From UBA4644 sp900555855 (GTDB lineage Bacteria > Bacillota > Clostridia > Oscillospirales > Butyricicoccaceae), in NCBI GenBank assembly GCA_052289195.1, contig DAWAJD010000007.1, positions 1-64,000 of the forward strand: a DNA stretch of 64,000 nucleotides, given 5' to 3'. A program made the position numbers and the translations under genes. Below, piece after piece: positions 14,822 to 23,048 of the stretch. Under the pieces are notes generated by a model. That model ran no database searches, had not been told where the DNA came from, and was given only the letters and a program-made list of their open reading frames with translations. Every line of letters starts with the position of its first letter. Position 1 is the stretch's first letter.

Positions 14822-16654
14822 ATGAACGATACCATCCGCGCCTGTCTGGATCATGTGCGCAAGCCTGCGCGCTATACCGGCGGCGAATACAATGCGGTCT
14901 GCAAGGACAAGGCGGAGGTGGACCTGCGGTTCGCCTTCTGCTTCCCGGATCTTTATGAGATCGGGATGTCCCATCTGGGCTCCAAGATCCTTTACGGCCT
15001 GATGAACGGCATGGAGGGCGTCTGGTGTGAGCGGGCCTATGCTCCCTATGTGGATATGGAGGAGGAGATGCGCCGCCGGGGCCAGCCCCTTTATGCGCTG
15101 GAGAGCGGCGATCCCATCTCGGAATTTGATATCCTGGGCTTTACGCTGCAGTATGAGATGAACTATACCGGCGTTTTGAATATGCTGGATCTGGCGGGCA
15201 TCCCCAAGCGCTCTGCCGACCGCCGGGAGCTCCGGCCGCTGGTGATGGCCGGCGGGCCCTGCGTCTATAATGCGGAGCCTATGGCGGATTTCTTCGACCT
15301 GATCGTCGTGGGCGAGGGGGAGGAGGTCATGCCGGAGCTTCTGCAGCTTTACCGCAGGGCAAAAAGGGAGGGCATGGACAAGCCAGCCTTCCTGCGGGCT
15401 GCGGCGCAGCTGGGTGGCGTTTATGTGCCGTCGCTCTATGAGATCACCTATGGAGAAACCGGCGCCATTGAGGCCATCCGACCGCTGGAGGGCGCGCCCG
15501 CAGTGGTGAACAAGCGGGTCGTTCGGGACTTTGACAAGGCCTATTATCCCGATTATTTCCTGGTGCCCAATACGGAGATCGTCTTTGACCGGGCCATGGT
15601 GGAGCTGTTCCGCGGCTGCCGCCGCGGCTGCCGCTTCTGTCAGGCGGGCTACACCTACCGGCCCATCCGGGCCAAGCAGCCGGAGACGCTGGAAAAGCAG
15701 GCCAAGGCCCTGATCGCCGCCACCGGCTGGGACGAGGTCTCGCTGACCAGCCTTTCCTCCAGCGACTATCCCCATCTGGAGACGCTGTGCGAGAGTCTGG
15801 TGGATTATTTCGAGCCGATGCATGTTTCACTGGCGCTGCCCTCCCTGCGGGCGGATTCCTTTAATCTGGAGCTGGTACAAAACATCCAGAAGGTCCGCAA
15901 GAGCGGCCTGACCTTCGCGCCGGAGGCCGGCACCCAGCGCCTGCGGGATGTGATCAACAAAAACCTCCGGGAGGAGGACCTGCTGGAGGCCTGCAAGGTG
16001 GCCTTTCAGGCGGGCTATAACGGCGTCAAGCTCTACTTTATGATGGGTCTGCCCACGGAGACCGACGAGGATCTGCTGGGCATCTCCCAGATCGTCCGCC
16101 ATGTGATCGCCACCTTCCGGGAACACGGGAAAAACAAGGCCCGGGGCGTTCGGATCAATGTGGGCATCTCCATCTTTGTTCCAAAGGCTCAGACGCCCTT
16201 CCAGTGGCTGGGGCAGATCACCGGGGAGGAAGCCCGGCGGAAAAAGCAGCTGCTGATGGACAGCCTGAAGATCAAAAATGTCACCTATTCCATCCACGAT
16301 TACCGCACCAGCTTTTTGGAGGCCGTCCTTGCCCGGGGCGACCGGCGGCTTTCCGCCGTTCTGGAAAAGGCATGGGAAAAGGGCTCCCGGCTGGACGGCT
16401 GGGACGAGCTGTTTTCCTTCGACGCTTGGATGCAGGCCTTTGAAGAATGCGGCATCGACCCCGCCTTTTACGCCAACCGTTCGCTGGAAAAGGACGAGAT
16501 CCTGCCCTGGGATCATATTTCCTCCGGTGTGCGGAAGGAGTATCTTTACGGCGAGCTGGAGCAGGCGCGGCAGGGCATCGCCACGCCGGACTGCAAGGCC
16601 GGCTGCCGGAATTGCGGCGCTTTGTGTCTGACGGGAGGGAAATGCGATGTTTAA
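14822..16654 (+). CDS. TIGR03960-type B12-binding-like radical SAM protein
   Basis: A 610-aa protein. The N-terminal half looks like a cobalamin-binding-like domain (FPDLYEIGMSHLGSKILY; GGPCVYNAEPMADFFD), and the radical SAM core carries RGCRRGCRFCQAG, the CxxxCxxC iron-sulfur motif. A Cys-rich C-terminus (CKAGCRNCGALC) may bind a further cluster. Family members occur next to a DUF2344 gene in Clostridia and have no proven reaction. The DUF2344 gene overlaps it by 8 nt here. ATG 14822 is preceded by GGGAGGA. Confidence 0.88.
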   Translation: MNDTIRACLDHVRKPARYTGGEYNAVCKDKAEVDLRFAFCFPDLYEIGMSHLGSKILYGLMNGMEGVWCERAYAPYVDMEEEMRRRGQPLYALESGDPISEFDILGFTLQYEMNYTGVLNMLDLAGIPKRSADRRELRPLVMAGGPCVYNAEPMADFFDLIVVGEGEEVMPELLQLYRRAKREGMDKPAFLRAAAQLGGVYVPSLYEITYGETGAIEAIRPLEGAPAVVNKRVVRDFDKAYYPDYFLVPNTEIVFDRAMVELFRGCRRGCRFCQAGYTYRPIRAKQPETLEKQAKALIAATGWDEVSLTSLSSSDYPHLETLCESLVDYFEPMHVSLALPSLRADSFNLELVQNIQKVRKSGLTFAPEAGTQRLRDVINKNLREEDLLEACKVAFQAGYNGVKLYFMMGLPTETDEDLLGISQIVRHVIATFREHGKNKARGVRINVGISIFVPKAQTPFQWLGQITGEEARRKKQLLMDSLKIKNVTYSIHDYRTSFLEAVLARGDRRLSAVLEKAWEKGSRLDGWDELFSFDAWMQAFEECGIDPAFYANRSLEKDEILPWDHISSGVRKEYLYGELEQARQGIATPDCKAGCRNCGALCLTGGKCDV

Positions 16655-17288
16655 GGTCCGTTTTTGCTATGAAAAAAAGGGGACTGCGGCCTATATCTCC
16701 CATCTGGATCTGATCCGCACCTTCCAGCGGAGCTTTCTGCGGGCCGGCCTGCCGGTGAAATATTCTCAGGGCTTCAATCCGCATATCGAGATGTCCATCG
16801 TGGTGCCGCTTTCCACCGGATATGATTCCGACTGCGAGCTGTGCGATCTGGAGCTCACCTGCGACGCCCTGCCCGAAGACTTTGCAGCGCGCCTGAACCG
16901 GGAGCTGCCCGCGGGGATGCGGGCGCTTTCTGCGGGACAGGCCTTCCGGCCGGTGGGGGAGATCGCCTGCTGCGCCTATGAGATCACACTGCCCGCCGGC
17001 GATCCCGCGGCGATGGCCGCGCTGTTCCGGCAGCCGCTGCTGGTGGAGAAGCGCTCCAAGCGCGGCTCCCGCCAGGTGGACCTGCTGGATTATATCCGCA
17101 GCGTTTCCTTTGAAAGGGCGGGGGAGAAGACCCTCTGCCGCTGTGTTCTGGCGGCGGGCGGCGACCCACTGAATCCCCTCTATCTCACGGCCGCCCTGAA
17201 GCAGGCGGGCCTGATCCCCCAGGAAGCGGACGCGCATTATCTCCGCACCGGGATATTAGACAAAAATTGCCGAATTTTTCAGCAATAA
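16647..17288 (+). CDS. TIGR03936/DUF2344 radical-SAM-associated protein
   Basis: A 213-aa protein with no catalytic cluster motif. The start MFKVRFCYEKKG..AYISHLDLIRTFQRSFLRAGLPVKYSQGFNPH is typical of the DUF2344 family, which is fused or adjacent to the TIGR03960 radical SAM enzyme. It is translationally coupled (8-nt overlap) to that gene. Upstream of rplS in many Clostridia the same pair occurs near ribosomal genes, hinting at RNA or translation-factor modification. That function is inference. Confidence 0.88.
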   Translation: MFKVRFCYEKKGTAAYISHLDLIRTFQRSFLRAGLPVKYSQGFNPHIEMSIVVPLSTGYDSDCELCDLELTCDALPEDFAARLNRELPAGMRALSAGQAFRPVGEIACCAYEITLPAGDPAAMAALFRQPLLVEKRSKRGSRQVDLLDYIRSVSFERAGEKTLCRCVLAAGGDPLNPLYLTAALKQAGLIPQEADAHYLRTGILDKNCRIFQQ

Positions 17289-17291
17289 CCC

Positions 17292-17320
17292 TTGCTTTTC
17301 TCCCGGCAGTGTGGTATGAT
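17292..17320 (+). promoter_or_regulatory. sigma-A-like promoter of rplS
   Basis: TTGCTT (17292-17297), a 17-bp spacer and TATGAT (17315-17320), immediately after the DUF2344 stop. Confidence 0.65.
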
Positions 17321-17398
17321 GTTCACGCATGCATTACGGGCGGTCCTCTGTCGTTGTCAGGACAAGAACGCCTATGACTGAAAGGAACGATAATCACT
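17321..17398 (+). promoter_or_regulatory. candidate L19 autoregulatory leader
   Basis: The leader between the promoter and rplS can fold. GTCCT pairs with AGGAC across an 11-nt loop, and GGCG pairs with CGCC outside it, with an internal loop containing AAGAA. Ribosomal-protein leaders of this sort precede rplS in Firmicutes. I did not match it to the known motif position by position. Confidence 0.4.
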
Positions 17399-17740
17399 AT
17401 GGATCTGATCAAGCATCTGACTGACGCTCAGCTGAAGGAAAACCCTGCCAATTTCGGCATCGGCGACACCATTAAGGTCCACGCCAAGATCAAGGAAGGT
17501 TCCCGCGAAAGAATCCAGGTCTTTGAGGGCACCGTCATCGCGAGAAAGCATGGCGGCATCCAGGAGACCGTTACCGTTCGCCGCGTGTCCTACGGCGTCG
17601 GCGTGGAAAAGACTTTCCCCATCCATTCTCCCAATGTCGAAAAGTTCGAGGTTGTCAGAAAGGGTAAAGTCCGCCGCGCGAAGCTCTATTACCTGCGCAA
17701 TAGAGTCGGTAAGGCCGCTAAGGTAAAAGAGGACATCTGA
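17399..17740 (+). CDS. rplS: 50S ribosomal protein L19
   Basis: A 113-aa protein that lies at the 30S-50S interface. Conserved features are FGIGDTIKVHAKIKEG, RIQVFEGTVIARK, the long hydrophilic VRRVSYGVGVEKTFP and the C-terminal RRAKLYYLRNRVGKAAK. Length is normal. Codon use is richer in GTT/ACC-type optimal codons than the neighbours, consistent with high expression. It is followed by a strong terminator before lepB, so the downstream genes may depend partly on read-through. Confidence 0.99.
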   Translation: MDLIKHLTDAQLKENPANFGIGDTIKVHAKIKEGSRERIQVFEGTVIARKHGGIQETVTVRRVSYGVGVEKTFPIHSPNVEKFEVVRKGKVRRAKLYYLRNRVGKAAKVKEDI

Positions 17741-17754
17741 GCCTGACAAAAATC

Positions 17755-17789
17755 AGAGGGACGGACTTTCTCGTCCCTCTTATTTTTTC
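17755..17789 (+). terminator. intrinsic terminator of rplS
   Basis: AGAGGGACG pairs with CGTCCCTCT around GACTTTCT, followed by TATTTTTT. The T-run ends about 20 nt before the lepB start. Confidence 0.88.
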
Positions 17790-17809
17790 AGATAAGCAGG
17801 AGGAACATC

Positions 17810-18406
17810 ATGGAAAAGAAGCCGGAAAAATTGGAAGCGGCGCCGGAAAAGGTCAAGGCCGCACAAAAGGAAAAGCCGTGCGCTGCCAGCGAGCTCTATT
17901 TCTGGGCGCAGGCGCTGGCCTTTGCGCTGGCCTTTCTGGTGCTGGTCAACACCTTCTTTTTCCGCCTGTCCGGCGTACATGGCTCGTCCATGTATGATAC
18001 ACTGGAGGAGGGCGACCAGCTGATCCTGCAGGTCATCGGCTACCGGGAGCCGCAGCGGGGCGATATCATCGTCTGCACCTCCGACGCCTTTGGCGGCGAA
18101 GCGCTGGTCAAGCGAGTCATCGCCGTTGCGGGCGACACGCTGGACATCGACGGAAATGGAAATGTGGTGCTCAACGGCGAAACACTGTATGAGCCTTATA
18201 TTTATGAGACAATCCGCAGCGAGAAGCGGGGAAATCAGAGCTATCCTGTCACCGTTAGCGAGGGATGCCTTTTTGTTATGGGCGACAACCGCAACGGCAG
18301 CACAGACAGCCGCTACACCGAGGTGGGGCAAATTTCTTGTCAGCGCGTGATTGGCAAGGCGCTGTTTCGGATCTGGCCGCTGAACAAGCTGGGCGGGGTA
18401 TCCTGA
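17810..18406 (+). CDS. lepB: signal peptidase I
   Basis: A 198-aa membrane serine protease that removes signal peptides outside the cytoplasmic membrane. A Lys/Glu/Ala-rich cytoplasmic N-terminus (about 35 residues) is followed by one membrane segment. Catalytic Ser is in VHGSSMYDTL, catalytic Lys in LVKRVIAVAGD, and the family box GDNRNGSTDSRY is present near the C-terminus. Such single-pass forms are the SipS-like type. The ATG follows GCAGGAGGAA. The stop is 1 nt from the rbgA start. Confidence 0.96.
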   Translation: MEKKPEKLEAAPEKVKAAQKEKPCAASELYFWAQALAFALAFLVLVNTFFFRLSGVHGSSMYDTLEEGDQLILQVIGYREPQRGDIIVCTSDAFGGEALVKRVIAVAGDTLDIDGNGNVVLNGETLYEPYIYETIRSEKRGNQSYPVTVSEGCLFVMGDNRNGSTDSRYTEVGQISCQRVIGKALFRIWPLNKLGGVS

Positions 18407-18407
18407 G

Positions 18408-19262
18408 ATGAGCATCAACTGGTATCCCGGTCACATGGCAAAGACCCGCCGGGTGATGCAGGAGGATCTGAAAAATGTAGATATGATCTGCGAGCTCATT
18501 GACGCGCGCATCCCCCAGAGCTCCCGCAATCCGGATCTGGACCGGCTCTGCCAGAACAAGCGGCGGATGCTGGTGCTCAACCGGGCGGATCAGGCAGATC
18601 CCGCCGCCACCGCCCGATGGATGGCGTTTTACCGCGGGCAGGGCCTGCAGGTCATGGAGACGGACAGCAAAAAGGGCGGTTTTCTCAATCCCTTTACCGC
18701 CTGCGCCCGGCGGACCTGCGCAGACCTGATTCAGCGGCAGCAGGCCAAGGGACAGGTGGGCAAGCCCATCCGCATCATGATCATGGGCATCCCCAATGTA
18801 GGCAAAAGCTCCTTCATCAACCGCCTGCTGAACAAAAAAGCGGCCGTAGCTGCGGACAAGCCCGGCGTGACCCGGGGAAAGCAATGGTTTTCCCTGCCCG
18901 GCGGCTTTGATTTTATGGATACGCCGGGGATGCTCTGGCCCAAGATCGAAACGGATCAGATGGGCTATCTTCTGGCCTTTACGGGCACCATCCGGGATGA
19001 GATCCTGGATCTGGAGGATCTGGCCTGCCGCCTGCTGCTGCAGCTGGAAATCTCTGCGCCCGGAGCGGTTGTAAAGCGATATGGCATTCCAGCCGTAAAC
19101 CCGGAGCAGCCCTATGAAACGCTCACGGAGATGGCAAAAAAGCGCGGCTTTCTGGCGGGAAGAGGGGAATACGATACCCTCCGCATGGCGCGGATCTTTT
19201 TAGACGAGTTCCGCGGCGGAAAGCTGGGGCGCATCACGCTGGAGCTGCCGCCGGAGGAATGA
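18408..19262 (+). CDS. rbgA: ribosome biogenesis GTPase YlqF/RbgA
   Basis: A 284-aa circularly permuted GTPase needed for late 50S subunit assembly. The motifs occur in permuted order: G4 NRAD in VLNRADQAD near residue 47, then G1 GIPNVGKSSFINRLLN near residue 126, then G3 DTPGML. The C-terminal third is an RNA-binding helical domain. The start MSINWYPGHMAKTRR is the typical family opening. It is coupled to lepB (1-nt spacing) and followed closely by rnhB, a conserved Firmicutes order. Confidence 0.97.
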   Translation: MSINWYPGHMAKTRRVMQEDLKNVDMICELIDARIPQSSRNPDLDRLCQNKRRMLVLNRADQADPAATARWMAFYRGQGLQVMETDSKKGGFLNPFTACARRTCADLIQRQQAKGQVGKPIRIMIMGIPNVGKSSFINRLLNKKAAVAADKPGVTRGKQWFSLPGGFDFMDTPGMLWPKIETDQMGYLLAFTGTIRDEILDLEDLACRLLLQLEISAPGAVVKRYGIPAVNPEQPYETLTEMAKKRGFLAGRGEYDTLRMARIFLDEFRGGKLGRITLELPPEE

Positions 19263-19265
19263 GCC

Positions 19266-19874
19266 GTGTATGAATTTGAAGAAGCGCTGGCAGAAAAGGG
19301 CTTTTCCGCGCTCTGCGGCGTGGATGAAGCGGGCTGCGGCCCGCTGGCGGGACCTGTGTATGCGGCGGCGGTCATTCTGGATCCGGCCGACCGGATCGAC
19401 GGCCTGAACGATTCCAAAAAGCTCTCGGAAAAGAAACGGGAGCTGCTTTTTCCGGAGATCCAGGCCCGCGCTTCCGCCTGGGCCATCGCCCTGGCCAGCG
19501 TGGAGGAGATCGACCGGATGAATATCCTGCAGGCTCGGCTTTTGGCCATGCGCCGGGCCATCTCTGCGCTGGAGCAGCGGCCGGACTATATTCTGGTAGA
19601 CGGCAACCGGGATCCCCAGCCGGAGGAAGCCCCAACGCTGCTCATCGTCAAGGGCGACGCCAGAAGCGCGTCCATCGCGGCGGCCTCCATTCTGGCAAAG
19701 GTGGCCCGGGATCATGCCATGCTGGCGCTGGACGCGGAATATCCCCAATATGCCTTTGCCAAGCACAAGGGCTATCCCACCCGGCTCCATCGGGAGCGCA
19801 TTTTGCAGTATGGGCCCTGCCCGGCGCACCGGAGGACCTTTTTGAAGAAGCTGCTTTCGGGAGAAACGCCATGA
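19266..19874 (+). CDS. rnhB: ribonuclease HII
   Basis: A 202-aa enzyme that cleaves RNA in RNA/DNA hybrids and at misincorporated ribonucleotides. The active-site signature GVDEAGCGPLAGPVYAAAV begins at residue 18 (Asp and Glu ligands), with a further Asp in LVDGN and another in VARDHAMLALD. The start is GTG (MYEFEEAL), because the nearby ATG at 19270 is out of frame. It begins 3 nt after the rbgA stop and overlaps yraN in ATGA. Confidence 0.96.
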   Translation: MYEFEEALAEKGFSALCGVDEAGCGPLAGPVYAAAVILDPADRIDGLNDSKKLSEKKRELLFPEIQARASAWAIALASVEEIDRMNILQARLLAMRRAISALEQRPDYILVDGNRDPQPEEAPTLLIVKGDARSASIAAASILAKVARDHAMLALDAEYPQYAFAKHKGYPTRLHRERILQYGPCPAHRRTFLKKLLSGETP

Positions 19875-20215
19875 GCACGCAGGAGAAGGGAAAACAGGGC
19901 GAGGCGCTGGCGGCGGCCTATCTGGAAAAGAAAAAATGCCGCATCCTTGCGCGGAACTATCGCTGCCGGATGGGGGAGATCGACCTGATCGCCCAAAAGG
20001 ACGGCATGATCCTGTTTGTGGAGGTTAAGCTGCGCAAAAACGACGCATTTTCCAGCGCCTGTGAAGCAGTTGACCTTGCCAAGCAGAACCGGCTCCGCAT
20101 CACGGCGGCGCGCTGGCTGGCGGAGCAGCAGTGCCAGCTGCCGGCCCGGTTCGATGTGATCGAGATCTATACGGATGACCGGCGCATCCATCATATCCCG
20201 GATGCATTTCAATAA
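19871..20215 (+). CDS. yraN: UPF0102 family YraN-like protein
   Basis: A 114-aa protein with the PD-(D/E)xK-like nuclease fold signature of the YraN family: KGKQGEALAAAYLEKKKCRILARN, then MGEIDLIAQKDGMILFVEVKLRKND. The Glu, Asp and ExK residues are all present. It is usually linked to rnhB in Firmicutes. The biochemical role is unproven; a nuclease in DNA processing or repair is suspected. The start overlaps the rnhB stop. Confidence 0.93.
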   Translation: MSTQEKGKQGEALAAAYLEKKKCRILARNYRCRMGEIDLIAQKDGMILFVEVKLRKNDAFSSACEAVDLAKQNRLRITAARWLAEQQCQLPARFDVIEIYTDDRRIHHIPDAFQ

Positions 20216-20244
20216 ACCACGAAAACAGGGCGGAAGGAGAGGAC

Positions 20245-20942
20245 ATGGCGCTTTACGCGATCGGCGATACGCATTTTTCCGAGGGCTGCGACAAGCCCAT
20301 GGACATCTTCGGCGGGGCCTGGAAGGGCTATCGGGACAAGCTGGTCCAGAGCTTTTCCGTGCTGCAGCCGGAGGATCTGCTGGTGATCTGCGGCGATTTT
20401 TCCTGGGGAATGTCGCTGCAGGAGGCCCTGCCGGATTTTCAGCTGCTGGAGCGTTTTCCCGGCAAAAAGCTTCTGGTANNNNNNNNNNTGATTATTGGTG
20501 GGAAACAGTTTCAAAAATGAAACGGTTTTTTCAGGAAAATCGGATCGAAACCATTGATTTTTTACATAATTCCTGCTATTTTTATGACGGTGCAGCTTTG
20601 TGCGGCACCCGCGGCTGGTTTTACGACCGAAACGACCCCAACGCCGGAGACGACAAGATCTTCAAGCGGGAGCTGATCCGCTTGGAGGCTTCGCTCAAGG
20701 CCGCGGTCAGCCAAGGGGCGGCGGAGATCGAATGCTTTCTGCATTATCCGCCGGTGTTTCAGGGGGCGGAGGTCCCGCAGATCATGGAGATCCTGGGGCG
20801 CTATCCGGTAAAGCGCGTCTTTTACGGCCATCTGCACGGCGAGAGCCTGCGGGGCGCCTTCTGCGGCGTGCGGCAGGGGATCTCCTTCCATGTGATCTCC
20901 GCAGACGCCCTGAGCTTCCGGCCCATCCAGATCAGAGTATAA
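20245..20942 (+). CDS. calcineurin-like metallophosphoesterase (contains an assembly gap)
   Basis: The N-terminal part MALYAIGDTHFS and LLVICGDFSWGM supply the first two metal-binding blocks (D-x-H and GD). The 10-N run then covers the expected GNH motif. Coding resumes with DYWWETVSKMK and ends with HYPPVFQG and VFYGHLHGESL, the GHxH block. Frames before and after the gap disagree by an amount consistent with a true gap of 11 or 14 nt, so the gene is probably intact in the genome. It resembles the small clostridial metallophosphoesterase class of unknown substrate. The start follows AAGGAGAGG. Confidence 0.85.
20479..20488. other. assembly gap (10 N)
   Basis: A run of ten N inside the metallophosphoesterase gene. 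The flanking frames require a true length of 2 modulo 3, so the length of 10 is a placeholder. Confidence 0.95.
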
Positions 20943-20986
20943 AATGAAAATAAGATAAAGTGCAACTTTGCAAGGAGGACATATCC

Positions 20987-22297
20987 GTGAAACTGAACAA
21001 TGTGGAAAAGAAAGAAAAGAATCAGGTGGTGCTGAGCATCGCCGTGGAGCCCGAGGTCTTTGAGACCGCCTGTGAAAAGGCCTATCGTAAGAATGTTGGC
21101 TCCATCAATATTCAGGGCTTCCGCAAGGGCCATGCCCCCCGGAAGATCATCGAGAAGCTCTACGGCAAGGAGATCTTCTTTGAAGACGCCATGAACTTCT
21201 GCATCCCCGACGCTTACGAGGCCGCCGTGAAGGAAGCCGCGCTGGATGTGGTGTCTCAGCCCCAGATCGGCACGGTGGATGTCCAGGACGACGGCACCTT
21301 TGTCTTTGAGGCCGCTGTTTTTGTCAAGCCCCAGGTGGTCGTGAAGGATTACAAGGGCCTGGAAGCGGAAAAGGAAGACGATACCGTCACCGACGAAGAG
21401 GTCCAGGGCGAGCTGGATCGTCTGCAGCAGCGCAATGCCCACCTGATCCCCGTGGAGCGGGAAGCGCAGAACGGCGATACGGCCAACATCGACTTTGAGG
21501 GCTTTGTGGACGGCGTTGCCTTCGATGGCGGCAAGGGCGAGAAGTTTGATCTGGTGCTGGGCTCCGGCACCTTTATCCCCGGCTTCGAGGAGCAGCTGGT
21601 GGGCAAGAAGGCCGGCGAGGCCTGCGAGGTCAATGTGACCTTCCCCGAGGAATATCAGGAGAAGTCTCTGGCCGGCAAGCCTGCCGTCTTCAAATGCACC
21701 ATCAATGAGGTGAAGGAATCCCAGAAGCCCGCGCTGGACGACGAGCTGGCCAAGGATGTTTCCGAGTTTGACACGCTGACTGAGCTGCGGGATGATATTC
21801 AGAAGAAGCTGAAGGAGCGCAAGGAGGCTGCTGCCAAAAACGCTTTCCAGGAGAAGCTGATGGATCAGGTCCTGCTGACCATGGACGCCGATATCCCCGC
21901 CGCCATGATCGAAAACCAGCTGGACCGCATCGAGGAGGATTTCGGCTACCGTCTGGCCATGCAGGGCATGAATCTGGACTCTTACCTGAAGATGCAGGGC
22001 ATGGATCATGCCGCCTTCCGCAATATCTTCCGCTCTCAGGCGGAGCGTCAGGTGAAGGTCCGGCTGGCGCTGGAAGCCATCGCCAAGCAGGAAAAGCTGG
22101 AGGTCTCCGAGGCCGATGTGGAAGCAGAGTTCAACAAGCTGGCGGAGCAGAACAAGATGGCCGTGGACAAGATCAAGGAGCTGCTGCCTGAGGAAGATCT
22201 GAAGATGGATCTGATGTGCCAGAAGGCCAATGATTTCGTCTTGGACAACGCCGTGGCGAAGCCCGCCGCCAAGCAGGAAGAAAAGGCCGCGGAATAA
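20987..22297 (+). CDS. tig: trigger factor
   Basis: A 436-aa ribosome-associated chaperone and prolyl isomerase. The N-terminal ribosome-binding domain carries IQGFRKGHAPRKIIEKLYG, the tail-loop signature (GFRxGxxP). The middle FKBP domain includes NGDTANIDFEGFVDG and FIPGFEEQLVGKKAGE, and the C-terminal half is helical. The start is the GTG at 20987, preceded by AAGGAGGA at 7 nt; an upstream in-frame GTG at 20960 would lie before that site. It precedes clpP and clpX, the conserved tig-clpP-clpX order. Confidence 0.98.
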   Translation: MKLNNVEKKEKNQVVLSIAVEPEVFETACEKAYRKNVGSINIQGFRKGHAPRKIIEKLYGKEIFFEDAMNFCIPDAYEAAVKEAALDVVSQPQIGTVDVQDDGTFVFEAAVFVKPQVVVKDYKGLEAEKEDDTVTDEEVQGELDRLQQRNAHLIPVEREAQNGDTANIDFEGFVDGVAFDGGKGEKFDLVLGSGTFIPGFEEQLVGKKAGEACEVNVTFPEEYQEKSLAGKPAVFKCTINEVKESQKPALDDELAKDVSEFDTLTELRDDIQKKLKERKEAAAKNAFQEKLMDQVLLTMDADIPAAMIENQLDRIEEDFGYRLAMQGMNLDSYLKMQGMDHAAFRNIFRSQAERQVKVRLALEAIAKQEKLEVSEADVEAEFNKLAEQNKMAVDKIKELLPEEDLKMDLMCQKANDFVLDNAVAKPAAKQEEKAAE

Positions 22298-22377
22298 TTT
22301 CGCCTTTCCGGGGCTCCGTCCCGAGAATCGACAGATTTTTCATGCCGCAGGGCTTAAACTGATAGCAAATATCATCA

Positions 22378-22406
22378 CGGGAAGCGCCGCTTTGCAGCGC
22401 TTCCCG
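22378..22406. other. hairpin in the clpP leader
   Basis: CGGGAAGCGC (22378-22387) pairs perfectly with GCGCTTCCCG (22397-22406) over a 9-nt loop, 27 nt upstream of the clpP start. It has no T-run. It could be an attenuator, an mRNA-stabilising stem or an operator; no clear CtsR heptamer is visible. Confidence 0.6.
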
Positions 22407-22432
22407 CGTCGTACTTCAGAAAGGAGTATTTT

Positions 22433-23017
22433 ATGTCTTATATTCCCATGGTAGTGGAGCAGACCAACCGGGGCGAGCGGTCCTACGATATCTTCTCCCG
22501 GCTGCTCAATGACCGGGTCATCATTCTTTCGGAAGAGGTCAACGATACCACCGCCAGTCTGATCGTGGCCCAGCTTTTGTATCTGGAGGCCCAGGATCCG
22601 GACAAGGACATCAGCTTTTATATCAACAGCCCCGGCGGCTCCATCACGGCGGGCATGGCGATCTACGACACCATGCAGTATATCAACTGCGATGTTTCCA
22701 CCATCTGCATCGGCATGGCCGCCAGCATGGGCGCGTTTTTGCTGCAGGCGGGGGCCAAGGGCAAGCGGATGGCGCTGCCCAACAGCGAGATCCTGATCCA
22801 CCAGCCGCTGATGGGCGGTCTGCAGGGACAGGCTACCGACATTAAAATTCACGCGGACCATATCGTCTCGCTCCGCTCCAAGCTGAACCGGATCATGAGC
22901 GAGCGCACCGGCCAGCCGCTGGATGTCATCGAGCGCGACACAGAGCGGGACCACTATATGACGGCGGAGGAAGCCTGCGCCTATGGTCTGATCGACAAGG
23001 TGATCGTAAAGCGCTGA
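22433..23017 (+). CDS. clpP: ATP-dependent Clp protease proteolytic subunit
   Basis: A 194-aa serine protease that forms the tetradecameric barrel used by ClpX. Catalytic Ser is in GMAASMGAF, His in LIHQPLMGG and Asp in IERDTERDHYM. The N-terminus MSYIPMVVEQTNRGERSYDIFSR is typical. The ATG follows AGAAAGGAG. The 31-nt spacing to clpX suggests one operon. Confidence 0.99.
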   Translation: MSYIPMVVEQTNRGERSYDIFSRLLNDRVIILSEEVNDTTASLIVAQLLYLEAQDPDKDISFYINSPGGSITAGMAIYDTMQYINCDVSTICIGMAASMGAFLLQAGAKGKRMALPNSEILIHQPLMGGLQGQATDIKIHADHIVSLRSKLNRIMSERTGQPLDVIERDTERDHYMTAEEACAYGLIDKVIVKR

Positions 23018-23048
23018 AGCTTTCCACGCCTTGAAATAAGGAGCTTTT

